From: Turnera subulata
Taxonomy: Eukaryota > Streptophyta > Magnoliopsida > Malpighiales > Passifloraceae
Reading direction: 5' to 3'
NCBI GenBank assembly: GCA_028386065.3
Contig: JAKUCV010006588.1
Coordinates: forward strand, 35,578-99,577
DNA: 64,000 nucleotides
Position 1 is the stretch's first letter; each line of letters begins with the position of its first letter. Position numbers and translations under genes: made by a program. Under the pieces are notes generated by a model that was not told the origin of the DNA, searched no databases, and saw only the letters and a list, made by a program, of their open reading frames with translations. Positions 11,589 through 22,197 of this stretch are shown piece after piece.

Positions 11589-11989
11589 TTGAGACAAATT
11601 AAGGGTGAAGTTATTGGAACCTGTTAATTCACTTAAGTGAATCTTCACCTCTAAAATAGATTTTAGGGCCGGCTTCAGTTTAAAAGATAGTGTTTGATAG
11701 AAAAGCGAAATTGTAGAGTCATTCAACAACTTAGGGCTCCAATCTAAAAAATTAAACTGTATAATCCCGTAATTAACGGGATTGTAGCTCCTATAATCTA
11801 ATGCGCGACGGAAACAAAAAAAATAAATTGGATGCAACTTAAATTTATAATTAATAATTTAATTAATCATATTAATCTTTTTTCTTTTTTTTTAAGAATG
11901 GTCATACTAATCTATTCGGTTAAAACAATTGCATGCTGAAAGTCTTTCAACTCTTTTTATATAGGTTTAATTCAAAAAAAAATTGGCTT

Positions 11990-12525
11990 AATACTGTTTT
12001 TTGGCCCCCTTAGTTTGGCAACCATTTTGATTTTAGCCACCTAATTTTTAATTTTTTGATTTTGCACCTTAATTTGGCAATGATTAGGTATTTTCACCCA
12101 CCAGCCCATTCCAATTGGTAAAATTGATGACTTGTAGGTTGCCTAACGCATGTAACTCCTCTTTTGATAATTTTCTTTCCTACAAAGTCACCCCAAACCG
12201 AATCGTCAGAACAAAAACTGATTTATGACCCGATATAAACCGATTTTGTTTCCTTCTTGTATTTGTTTTCGGATTATATATCGGGTCATAAATCGTTTTT
12301 TTTGTTCGGTCAATTTGGATTGGGATAATTTTGTAGGAAAGAAAATTACTAAATGAGGAGTTAATATGTGTTAGGCAACCTACATGTCAATAATTTTACA
12401 TATTGGAATGGGTTGGAGGGTGAAAATACCTAATTATTGCCAAATTAAGGTGCAAAATCAAAAAATTAAAAGCTAGGTGACTAAAATCAAAGTGGTTGCC
12501 AAACTAAGGGGCCAAAAAAGGACCA
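11990..12525. repeat. Long inverted-repeat (foldback/MITE-like) element
   Basis: The left arm (from about 11990, TTTTTTGGCCCCCTTAGTTT) and the right arm (ending about 12525, AACTAAGGGGCCAAAAAA) are complementary over roughly 250 bp each with scattered mismatches. They include matching blocks TTTGATTTTGCACCTTAATT and TAGGTTGCCTAAC. The centre is a shorter palindrome around TTTATGACCCGATATA. No coding region is present. I could not define the target duplication. It lies between the divergent F-box gene and F-box pseudogene. Confidence 0.8.
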
Positions 12526-12699
12526 TATTTCCTGAATTTCTACGTGAATCAAGATCGAGAAAAGGAAGTTTTCCAACCATTGACTTAAATTCATTGCCTA
12601 ACCCGACTCAGTGAAATATCAATCTGTTTAAGAATACCAAATTACATGATTCTGGTGATATCAAGACCTTCATTCCTTAGAGTTAAATCTAATTACAAA

Positions 12700-12756
12700 T
12701 TGATGTCATACAATCCCATGGAGCCAGAGAGATGTCATATAATGACTCTTGACTTC
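12700..12756 (+). pseudogene. Small F-box-associated domain fragment
   Basis: The plus strand encodes YNPMEPERCHIM, matching YNPMEPERCHII of the F-box protein at 14363-15712. It is an isolated fragment upstream of the pseudogene that starts at about 12894. Confidence 0.6.
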
Positions 12757-12893
12757 TTCTCTTTGTAATCGAACAATAAAATACTAGGGGTATCTTTGAC
12801 TAGCAAGCCAAGTAATTAATAATCTCCAAGAACAAATGTGAGATCCAAATTCCAATCAATCGTTTCTCCTTTCCTTCTTCTTGTAGAAAACAG

Positions 12894-14124
12894 ATACATA
12901 GCATTCCTTGTGCAAAAGACAATTCTTCAAATAGTTCTAGCTGATCAGGGACTTGGGTCTTGTATAGAGAACATTGATGATACTTTATTGGTGGAAATCC
13001 TCTGCCGATCATTCCTCACTTCTAAATCTGCCTTTCAATGCAAGTTAGTCCGAAAGCGGTGGAAATCTTTGATCTCTAGCTCCATCTTCATCAAACGCTT
13101 GAAGGAGCAAGTTCATCAGCCAACAAAGCACAACCTTTTGTACTCCTTATCAACCTCAGGATCCGTCCCAAGGAGGACAAGTATATCATCAACTACTTAG
13201 TTTCGAAACCCGCCAATCTATTCGGATTCCTGAGATTCAAGTTAGATTTCCTGCCTTGTTCCATCCCTAGAAAGGCCACCAGTGGTCGAATTGCTGCAAA
13301 CTGTAGTGGCTTACTCTTGTGCCACTCAATAGGTCACTTGATGAATTCAGAACCAAGAGTGTATTGCATTTGCAATCCAATCACTAGAGAATGGGTTGCA
13401 CTCCCACCATTTCCTGCCAAATACCCTTACATGGAAGGCGTGACTGTAGGTTTTGTGTGTGATGAGAAGAACTACAGTTGTAGGGTAGTAGGAATTCATG
13501 AAGGAACAGAGTCTTCTCGTTTATATTCACCGGTAGCAAGTATTTATCAGGTACGGTGTTTTGTGGAATGGCATTTTGTTTATGGAAAATAGCATGGACA
13601 CCAGTACTATTCTTGCTTACAATCCCACGGAGCCAGAGAAATGCCGCATAATTAGAACCCCTCTAGACCCTGAAGGGAAACACATTAGTTACATGGTTTT
13701 TGGAGTGTTCCAGGGTTCTTTCAGGCTAGTACAACATTGTCAGTTAGAACTTAACAACATTGGAGGTGGCCGCGGATTTTCCAGAATTTGGGAACTAAAA
13801 GACTATGATAGAGGAGAATGGAAGTTCATAAATGAGATCCTTTTCAGGCAATTCAACACCAGTGATGCTACTTTGCAACGAGCAATATGGCATGACCAGG
13901 GGCCGGAGGTGACAATTTTGGCATTGGACCCAAATGATGAACACACAATAACACAAAGGCCAGCTGGTAATGACTATTGGTGTCTTCGCAAAGTATTTCA
14001 GTTTGAAGTCCTACATAGTTCCTGTGCTGCCATGAAATACCCTACTCAAGTTTTAGTACTTCAAAACACAAACGGGAAAGAGCAGCAGCATCAAATTGAT
14101 ATGCAGGCATTAGATCAAATGTGA
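12894..14124 (+). pseudogene. F-box gene copy, disrupted
   Basis: The sequence is homologous along most of its length to the intact gene at 14363-15712. The start codon is lost: the leader ending TGTAGAAAACA is followed by GATA where relatives have ATGG. The F-box block (NIDDTLLVEILCRSF...KLVRKRWKSLISS) is readable. A frameshift near 13130-13190 moves reading into the frame encoding LDFLPCS, LLLCHSIGHL and CNPITREWVALPPFPAKYP. A second disruption near 13510-13560 removes the VFSSETN segment and shifts frame before WNGILF. The last part (13561-14124) reads YNPTEPEKCRII, FSRIWELKDYDRGEW and ILALDPNDEHT and then departs from the family near its end. It is non-functional as an F-box protein, although a 187-residue C-terminal frame stays open. 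Confidence 0.85.
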
Positions 14125-14185
14125 AGAAGGGGAAAGATAACAGCTTTCAGAAGCAGAAAAAAAAAAAGGATAAAATTATGGGAAT

Positions 14186-14296
14186 TAACTACTTTGTTGA
14201 GGCGTATAATTTATGGTGGTGGCTGAGGCGGTTTGCTCTATATATATAGGAACTACATTGTTGAGGCGGAGTAAATTGATTACTTTGTTGAGGCGG
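14186..14296 (+). promoter_or_regulatory. Three direct repeats (TTGTTGAGGCG) plus TATA-like box upstream of an F-box gene
   Basis: The motif CTAC(T/A)TTGTTGAGGCG(G) occurs at about 14188-14204, 14252-14269 and, slightly shortened, 14280-14296. A TATATATA stretch lies at 14239-14248, about 115 bp before the ATG at 14363. Spacing to the gene suggests promoter elements, but this is inference. Confidence 0.45.
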
Positions 14297-14362
14297 ACGA
14301 TTATAATTAAGAAAAGCTAAACATCAAAAACCCTAACCCTTTGCTTTGTAGAAAAACAATGC

Positions 14363-15712
14363 ATGGCACAAGAAAAATCTTCAATCTCCATTAATACAGC
14401 TTCCGGTAAGGGAATTGGGTCTAGTATGGAGGACATCGACGATGCTTTACCGCTTGAAATCCTTTGCAGAGCATGCTCCTCTTCCAAATTTGCGTTTCAA
14501 TGTAAGTTGGTATCTAAACGTTGGGAATCCTTGATCTCCAACCCCATCTTCTCCAATCGCTGGAAGGAACTTCGCCATATTTATCATCCCAACAGAAGCA
14601 AACCCTTTGTCCTTATCATCAACGTCGGGCCCAATAGGGACAAAAGAAAAATCATCAACTACGTAGTTTCCAAGCCCACCAATCTACTCCGACTCCATCA
14701 TAGATCATTCAAGTTGGATTTTCTCCCTTGTTCGTGGCATGAGGGATTGGCAACCATTACTGATCGAATTGCTGCAACGTGTAATGGCTTGCTTTTGTGC
14801 CACACAATTTGCCAAAACCTCGATTCAGGAGAACCAAGAGTGTATTACATATGTAATCCACAAACTAAGGAGTGGGTTGCACTTCCACCCTTTCCTGACA
14901 AATACCCCTTCAAGCAAGGTGTGGCTGTAGGTTTTGTCTGTGATGATGACAAGAACTGCCGGGTAGTGCGACTTCACCCAGGAAGTGAATGTTCCTCAAT
15001 TTCTGAAAGGTGTGGTTGTACGTTTATAGCCGAGGTGTTTTCTTCTGAAACAAACAAATGGGAAGAGAAGGAGGTATGGCATCCACAGAATCCAAAGTTT
15101 AGCTTCATATACTGGCACAAGTTTCTTTCACATAGTATGTTTAGTTGGAATGGCATTTTATTCGTGGAGAACGATCGTCTGGCAAGAGAAATTGTAGCAT
15201 ACAACCCTATGGAGCCCGAGAGATGCCATATAATTGAAACCCCTAGTGATGGATCCATTTCTGACACTGTTTTCGGACAGTGCAACGGGTCCTTACGGTT
15301 CCTGCTACACAGCCGCTATGACATTAGCAACATTGGTGGTCGCGGTGGATTTTTTAGGATTTGGGAATTGACAGACTATGAAAGGCAAGAGTGGACGTTC
15401 AAGCACAATATCTTTTTCCATGAAATGAAAACAGACGATGTTGAGTTGAAAGAAGAATTATCCTATGACCAGGGCCCTGATGTGAAGATTTTGGCTTTGG
15501 ACCCAAATTATGAAGATACGGTGTACTTTATTCAAGAATGGACCACAAGAAACCCAAGACCAGTTTTCTCATGCAATTTGCGGACAAAAAGAGTTGAACT
15601 ATTTGATACCATAACATTAACAAATTCCGGTGACTCTCTTCACAATATCTTTCACTTTGGAGTACCAGATTGGCCTGCTCGAGTTCCTGTCCTCCCATCA
15701 CATGTTCCATAA
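14363..15712 (+). CDS. Intact F-box protein (F-box plus F-box-associated domain), 449 aa
   Basis: The ATG at 14363 (MAQEKSS) matches the start of the paralogue at 54324 and has the same leader, TGTAGAAAA(A)CA. The F-box lies at about residues 22-65 (MEDIDDALPLEILCRACSS...KLVSKRWESLISNPIF..RW) and is expected to bind SKP1. The associated domain follows with LDFLPCS, LLLCHTI, YYICNPQTKEWVALPPFPDKYPF, VFSSETNKW, MFSWNGILFVEN, YNPMEPERCHII, FFRIWELTDYERQEW, ILALDPN and the C-terminal PDWPARVPVLPSHVP. No stop or frameshift is present. An ATG at 14359, overlapping in another frame, opens an 11-codon reading frame (ATGCATGG arrangement) that could lower initiation at 14363. The substrate is unknown. 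Downstream lie several fragments of the same family. Confidence 0.88.
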   Translation: MAQEKSSISINTASGKGIGSSMEDIDDALPLEILCRACSSSKFAFQCKLVSKRWESLISNPIFSNRWKELRHIYHPNRSKPFVLIINVGPNRDKRKIINYVVSKPTNLLRLHHRSFKLDFLPCSWHEGLATITDRIAATCNGLLLCHTICQNLDSGEPRVYYICNPQTKEWVALPPFPDKYPFKQGVAVGFVCDDDKNCRVVRLHPGSECSSISERCGCTFIAEVFSSETNKWEEKEVWHPQNPKFSFIYWHKFLSHSMFSWNGILFVENDRLAREIVAYNPMEPERCHIIETPSDGSISDTVFGQCNGSLRFLLHSRYDISNIGGRGGFFRIWELTDYERQEWTFKHNIFFHEMKTDDVELKEELSYDQGPDVKILALDPNYEDTVYFIQEWTTRNPRPVFSCNLRTKRVELFDTITLTNSGDSLHNIFHFGVPDWPARVPVLPSHVP

Positions 15713-15799
15713 ACTTTTGAAGGTGAATTAATTTGCTACATGGTAGGATTGAGTTTTTGTCCTGTTGTTTGTCTACATCATTAGCTAGGTTCATCACTC

Positions 15800-17459
15800 T
15801 TTATCAACTGTTTAGGATTTTTAATGAGATCTCTTTGGAAGATATGGAGACCGACGATGATTCTGTAAAGGTTAAATAGTTTTTTATGTCCTTACACTTT
15901 ATTGATTTCATATTTATTGTCCCTCTTCATTTAATTTCACTCATTATGTCCCTGAACTCACAATTTACCGAGTCATTATGTCCTTTTTACATCCTATAGC
16001 CGGTATAATACTGCAGTGCTGACACGTGCCATGTGGGGCCCACAAATTTCCCTTTTTATTTTTTTCTCTTTTTTCTCCCCAAAATTAAATTTTTAGAAAT
16101 CCTATTTTATATGAATTAAATAAATCTGTATGGCATTGTTTAAAAAAAAAACAAACTAAATCTGTATGCCTACTTTTTTTACCAAATTCATTTTTTTAAA
16201 AAGTTTCTTTTACATCATTAATTAATTAATAGAGACCTAAATCTAACCGCAAAACACACCCTGGTCAGATGGGCATCCCCATCCCTTGCCCCCACCCCTC
16301 CCCTTCTTTGCAGCAAAACGCAACTCACCACCAAGGTCCAGCCGACTTCACCAGCACCCATCAAGAACAACGAGATGCCACATGCAAACCACCATACCAA
16401 ATTTTTCCATTAATAAATCAACAAAAACAATCCAACAACAGAAGACATTTAGACCCAAAGAGAATAGAACAACACAGAAATTGAAATTAAAAGAGAAAGA
16501 GTGTAGTGTTTGTATGTGAGCCAGTGAGAAAGTGGAGGGCAACTGTAGGAACTCGGGGTTGAAATCGCGACAAAAATCATGGTGGAAAGCGAGGTCAAGC
16601 TTGCTTCTCATTGGACGGTGTGCACAGACTCGTCGCCACCATGTAGAGAAGTTGCTGGAGGAGTGGAAAGCGAAGGAGGAGGAGGGCGGCTGTAGTGGTG
16701 AATGCGATGGTGATGAAGAATGCTCTAGTCTCTGATGTTGTTCTTTTTTGTGGAGGATTTGGGTTTGGATTTAAGTTTTCAGATCTGAAGTTAAAGAGGC
16801 TAGAGAAGATAGATGGTCTAGTGGGGTAGTGTGTTTAGTGGTAAAAGATGACGATGGTGGTGGTTTTTGTGGTGGTGGAGGTTACTGTGGGAGGTGATTG
16901 TTTGTTTTAGGGTGGTGTTTTGTAAGGGAGGAGGAGGGAGTGACGGTTTACTAGTTCTTGTAGTGGTCATCTTTTTGTTTTCTACTAAAAATCACAATAA
17001 TCAAACTTAATTGCTAAGTTAACAGTTAATACATTAAAGCTGATTTCCTTTTTTGGCAGGAACGCATTAAAGAAGTTTTCTTTCTTGGCAGAACGCATTC
17101 AAGTTATTATGTTGTACTTTTTTTAAAAAAAACAAAAATGATTATTAAGAGAATTTAGGAAGAAAATGAAAGGGAAAAAGAATAAAAAATGGCAACCCAC
17201 AGGCCCGTGTGACACGTGTCAACAAAAAGAACAATTTACTGGCTATAGGTTGTAAAATGGACAGGGTAGTCCGGTAAATTGATAGTTCAGGGACATAGTG
17301 AGTGAAATTAAATGAAGAAGGACAAGAAATGCGAAATCGACAAAGTGTAAGGATGGAAAAAAAATTTTTACCATTCTGTAAATAACGCATTATGGGGTAG
17401 CATAGACCATGAGGTGACAATTTTGGCTTTGGATCGAAACGATGAACATACGGTCTACT
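15800..17459 (+). pseudogene. F-box fragment A, split by a Mutator-like element
   Basis: Bases 15815-15869 encode NEISLEDMETDDDSV, and 17383-17459 encode NNALWGSIDHEVTILALDRNDEHTVYL. When the 1.5-kb insertion and one copy of its duplication are removed, the two parts are in the same frame and match the region before LDPNDEHTVYF of the family. The fragment is cut on the right by the LTR beginning at 17460. Only about 50 codons of the family remain. Confidence 0.8.
15870..17372. mobile_element. Non-autonomous Mutator-like element (MULE) with 10-bp target duplication
   Basis: The ends are long terminal inverted repeats of about 170 bp. The left arm (GGTTAAATAG..., then TCATTTAATTTCACTCA and TATGTCCCTGAAC) is mirrored by the right end (...TTTTTACC). 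ATTCTGTAAA is duplicated at 15860-15869 and 17373-17382, a size typical of MULEs. No transposase is encoded. The interior (about 16255-16740) has a different, GC-richer composition with open frames on both strands but nothing I recognise, so it could be captured host sequence (Pack-MULE style). Confidence 0.85.
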
Positions 17460-18064
17460 TGTTGGAATAATGGTGTGTTTTTTTGAATCCCACATCTATT
17501 AGGAAGTGGAAGTGAGGGGCTAGAAAATGCTATAAATAAGACCACTCACCTCCCTTTAGTATCATCCCAAACACTTTGAGTATAGTTGTGTACCAACAAT
17601 TGTACAAAACACTCTTCTCTTAGTAAAAAGAGCAGGCCCTTTTCTAGTGATGCTCCGGAGACGTAGGCAAAATTGGCCGAACTCCGTTATCAATTTTTGA
17701 GTGTGTTCTTCTTTTATTATTCCGCCTTTATTTTCCGCATTTGTTTATTTGTTTAGTATTCAACATTGGCCGGCTAAGCAGCCTTATCTCTTTGTTGGCT
17801 GGCAAAGCCACCTTGTTCTATTTGTTGGCCGGTTAAGCCGCCTTTGTCGGGTATAGTTTGTGAATTAAAATACTGTGCAAGTGAGTCCTGTCTAGGAGGC
17901 TGTGTTTTAAGTGAACCATTGTTCCTCCAGTCTTTTCTGGAAATTTATCTTGGAATGATAATTCTGTCTAAGGAGATAGGCTAGGCTATCTTTCCTGGGA
18001 ATTATCGAATCAGTTCAATTCACTAGTTTGTTGTAGTGGGGAAATTACCCAAGTTTCCCCAACA
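17460..18064 (+). repeat. LTR (605 bp) followed by a primer-binding site
   Basis: It starts TGTTGGAATAATGG and ends CCCCAACA, an inverted terminal pair. A TATAAATA box lies at 17531-17538. A primer-site-like sequence TGGTAGCGGAGCC (18067-18079) starts two bases after the LTR, so this is a 5' LTR in plus orientation. Only about 110 bp of internal sequence remains before an F-box fragment begins, so the element is truncated and its superfamily cannot be assigned. It contains the GGCCGGCTAAGCCGCC module (17760-17850). Confidence 0.78.
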
Positions 18065-18176
18065 AGTGGTAGCGGAGCCGAAGGTTCGTCCTTTGGGCTA
18101 TTTGAAATTGTTGAATACTATCTTTTGATTTTGTAATAGCGGAAGCAGGTTCAAAACAGGCTACATCTAAAGTTTG

Positions 18177-18480
18177 GTATAGAATCCAAAGTTTGGCTCC
18201 GCTCGCCGGTTCCCATACGTAAGGTACTGGCCCACGTTTTTTGAACAAAGTATATTTAGTTGAAATGGCATTTTGTTCGTGGAGAACGATAGCATGGCAA
18301 GAGAAATTGTAGCATACAACCCTATGGAGCCGCCATATAATTAACACCCTTAGTGATGGATCCATTGTTGACATTGTTTTCGGAGAGTGCAAGGGGTCTT
18401 TACGGTTGTTGCTACACAGGCGCTTTGAAATTAGCGACATTGGTGGTGGATTTTTTAGGATTTGGGAATTAACAGACTAT
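18177..18480 (+). pseudogene. F-box fragment B, middle part
   Basis: The DNA closely matches 15090-15390 of the intact F-box gene (NPKFG..., IVAYNPMEP, SLRLLLHRRFEISDIGGGFFRIWELTDYGK). It lacks the CHII block bases and has shifts. It is cut at about 18480 by Ty3/gypsy sequence, and its 3' end resumes at about 24436. Confidence 0.8.
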
Positions 18481-18485
18481 GGAAA

Positions 18486-21400
18486 GGGATCAGAGGTTTT
18501 ATCTCTGGCGTCCGACGAAGAAGACATGGGATTTGAGAAGTTAGATAAGACGCCAGAAGACATGGCAGAAGAAAATGCTCCGAAGGTTAAGATGAAGCCT
18601 TTACCTCCTGAGCTCCATTGTGCATTGCTGGAACAAACTCCACACGTCCAGGTGATATAAATTTGACTTTTACTGAGGGAGAGGAAGATAAGTTGCTGAA
18701 AGATAAGGGACAACACAAGAAGACAATTGTGTATTCCACCGATGATCTTACCGGGATTAATCCCTCAGTTTATACTCATGAAGCTGGCAGAAAAGGATCC
18801 AAACACTGGCGCGGGAGTATCATCCAAAAACAAGACCTCAGAATTGGAAACTGAGTCTTGTTGCCAAAGCTTTATGATCCTGGAGAGCCTATCGGACAAG
18901 AGGTAGTGCAACCGTTCTCCAACCCACCTTCATCTTGAGGAGCTCCGAGTCCAGCTACAAGACGTTAAAGAAGCGCTACGTGGGAGGCAACCCACGATTC
19001 TTTCCTTTTTTCCGCAAATAAAAACAGCAAGTTCAAGTTCCTTTCGTTCTTTTGCTGTTTCAATTTATTTTCTTTTAAACATTTTGGTCCGCAAGCTCAT
19101 TTTTGCTAAATATTATTGCTGCTCCTGTTTTGTTTTTTCTTTTGACTTTTCTAGTCTAATTTTGTGTAGTGAGGACACTGCAAGTTTTAAGTTTGGGGTG
19201 GCTATACTTTCAGCATAGTGGCTGCGGCCTTTTATTTCTTTTTAGCTTTCTTAGCATGATAATAAGTAATTTTCTTCAGTTTATTTTTCGTTTTTTCTTT
19301 GGTTTGAATAAATTTTTGCAAGTTACGGATGAACCCGTTGGGATTAATTGGGCCAAATCCGACACAAGTACAAGGATTTCTCCGAGTTTCCACGATCGAG
19401 TCTCGTGTCCTCCTGCATGAATAGTGGGGATGAGTTCCCAAATGGCCGAGTTACGCTTGTTGGTAAATTTTTCTAATTGGTTTCAGTTCACTTCTAACCT
19501 CTTGACTTTGCTTGTTTTTGTTTAAACACATTTGGCATTATCTTTTGCGTCTTAGAACAGGTTCACAATCCGATGAAAGCAAAATTATTACAAGGATTGT
19601 TTTTCAGGGATAGAATTAAGGCATTCTTTCGTAGCCTACACAAACCACATAGCTTACCCATGTATATACATTTACCTTCGTAAACCACTTCGAGCCTTTT
19701 TTCTGATAGCCATTTTTTGTTGGTAAACCCACATTCACCACCTATACCCTTTGAACCTATGGCTATCACCATATTTTTCATAGACATCCACCCATGTGCA
19801 TTTGCTCGAATTCATCTTTGTTAACATATGCCTAACATTAAAAAAAGTGGTGGTTCATCTACACACAGGCACAACACAAGCAGCCTGTGTCGACGTTGGA
19901 GAGATCATTTGCCTTTGCTTTCAAAAAAAAAAAGAGAGAGAGATACTTCATAGAAAAAAAGAAAAGAAAAAGAAACGATGATGTATCTCGCAAAAAAAAA
20001 AAAGAAGAAAGAAGGCAACACAAAAAAAAACTCTCCATGGAGAGAACAATTCTCATTCGAACCATTCCGAAGACACCTCACTTGGCTATGTTACGGTAAG
20101 ATTCTCCTTCTGGGCATTTGCATCTTTTGAATTCCTTTATCCCTTTCTTTCTTAAACATAACCCAAGCCACATTTCAATCCGAATAAAGACCTTTTGATC
20201 CCTATGAATCTATCCTTGTCATTAATGGAGATCGGGAAGTGAATATGCATATTTGACCTTATTTTTGTTTTCACAAATCCCAAATTCATTATTATTAGCA
20301 AACAAAGAGGGAAGCTGTGAATTAGAATCAATGGGATTATTTGCCTAACAAAGTGCATAATCGGACCATCTTGGCACCTTTTCTCACGATTCTTGCAGGT
20401 TGGATACTGAGGCTTCCATCTTGATAATTAGAGACTTTTCATTTAACTTTGGTTGATTGGGTTTCGCTGATTCCAATGGGTAAGACGTTTTCATCCCGAT
20501 TTTTCACGATAATTGCTAGCGGACAAGCAAAATTCTAAGTTTGGGGTGGTGATGAGTATGCATTTTGCACTCATTTCACGGGTTCTTTCAACGTTTTTAG
20601 CTTGCAAAATATTTATTTATTTTATTTATCCGTCTTGTTTTTAGTATTTTTCTCCCTTTTATATTTTTATTTCCTTTTCTTTAGGTTTTAACATTTTTAT
20701 GTAGAAATTAGAAATAAATGTTGGATTTCCAGACAAGATGTGCAATTCCAGCATAGGCTGCCTATGCGAAGTGTTCCAGCCCATGCATCCCGTGGACACG
20801 TGGCAAGACGAGATAAAGCCTCCCTGAAATTGAGCCAAAGATTCTTACAAGAATAGCCCAGAATCATAATGGACCAATTTATGGTGGCCCAAAGCCCATG
20901 GTGAAAAAGAAAAGAAGAAAGAAGTAAGAGTCCAAAACTTGGACTTTGTCTCCACGTGAAAGCTCTCCTTCCATGGCCTATTTGCATGTGACTTTTGCTG
21001 ACATCATCAAGGGAAGAATGGGTTCAATAGCATGTGACTCCATTTGCATGAAGCTAGCTCCCACTCACTTGCATAAAAAATGGAGGGAAGGAGGTTGTTT
21101 TGGTGGCTAATTTTTGGGGGAAGAAGTGGTCCACCCCTTCCTATTTTTGGCGCAAAGTGGGAAGGCCACACATGCTCCTCCTTTGTCTCTTTGGACCATA
21201 ATTTCCAGCCACACATCCTACTCTCCCTTCACTATATAAAGGACCACACTTGAAGACAAAGGAGCAGGTCCTCAATCAAGTTCTCCTCCAAGAATTCATT
21301 CGGAAAAACACATTTAGCTAGGGAACTTGTACTCTCTTTTGCTTTGTAATTTCTAGTTGGCTGTAGCTTTTGGAAAAATTCTATACTTGGAGACTTGTCT

Positions 21401-22197
21401 CATTTGGTTCAAGGTGGCTCCAATTTCTTGTAAGTTTACTCTTGAATTAATTATGTTGAATTATTTCCAAGTAATTGTTATTTTCTTTAAAGCTGTGTCT
21501 TGCTAGAATTCTTGTCTAGGATTAGGGGTTAAACTTGTTAATGTTTCCATGCATATTTAATTAAAGTTTTATTTATGAATTAATTCTCTTTTAATCCGGT
21601 AATGAATCTTCACTATGTTAATTGACTGGCCATCGTTTAGCATAAATTTATAATAGGGAAACGTTAAGTGACAGTGTCGTTTGCCTATAGAAAAACATTA
21701 ACCGGACTTTAAAACCGACCTCAAGGGAGGCGTGCTTTTTATTGGAGATTAAGTAGGTAAATTTCTTAATGCTCTTAGTTTATTTCATCATTGGCAAATG
21801 GATAGTAGACGTAAACTAGGAAGGGATTTTACGGCACTACGAGAGTAGGTTATCGATCTAGCTTAGATTTACCGTTTCTTTTAAGAGAGTTTATTTTCAG
21901 AATCAATTCATAGATTTTACATTGGCTAGCTATGTGGTGACAGAACATGGTCTGCTTATGTTGAGCTTAATTGCATGGAAATGTTGGAAAGGAATTTCCC
22001 GAAGTCCTAGATGCTTTATATTAATCAGTTTAATCTTGTTATTAATTGCTTTAGTTTTCGTTTCAAACATCAATCCTCAACATTATTTATTTCTCTAGAT
22101 AATCTTAAATTGCGTAGTTGAATAGTACTTAACAAAGATCCCTGTGAGACGACCTTGGTACTACAACAACCCCGTATACTTGCGGGAAGCTATCACA
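18486..22197 (+). mobile_element. Tat/Athila-like Ty3/gypsy fragment with 3' LTR
   Basis: Bases 18486-18857 carry the segment preceding and opening the reverse transcriptase: APKVKMKPLPPELHCALL, then after a stop and frame change NLTFTEGEEDKLL, HKKTIVYSTDDLTGINPSVYTH. Most of the polymerase is missing. A long non-coding stretch follows (about 18860-20535) and ends in a purine tract AAGTTTGGGGTGG (20537-20549), directly followed by the LTR (20550-22197). A second AAGTTTGGGGTGG occurs near 19190. These features are typical of this plant lineage. The 5' part is absent. Confidence 0.75.
20550..22197 (+). repeat. Long (1.65-kb) gypsy LTR
   Basis: It starts TGATGAGTATGC after the purine tract and ends ...GCTATCACA where the minus-strand gypsy sequence resumes (22198). 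A TATA box TATATAAA at 21233-21240 marks the probable LTR promoter. Near the right end is the CCCTGTGAGACGACC segment common in such LTRs. Confidence 0.72.

Noticed and set aside
10179..11837. Longer start for the F-box gene at 11837
   Set aside because: The 83 extra codons have no similarity to any paralogue, and the ATG at 11588 aligns with the family start.
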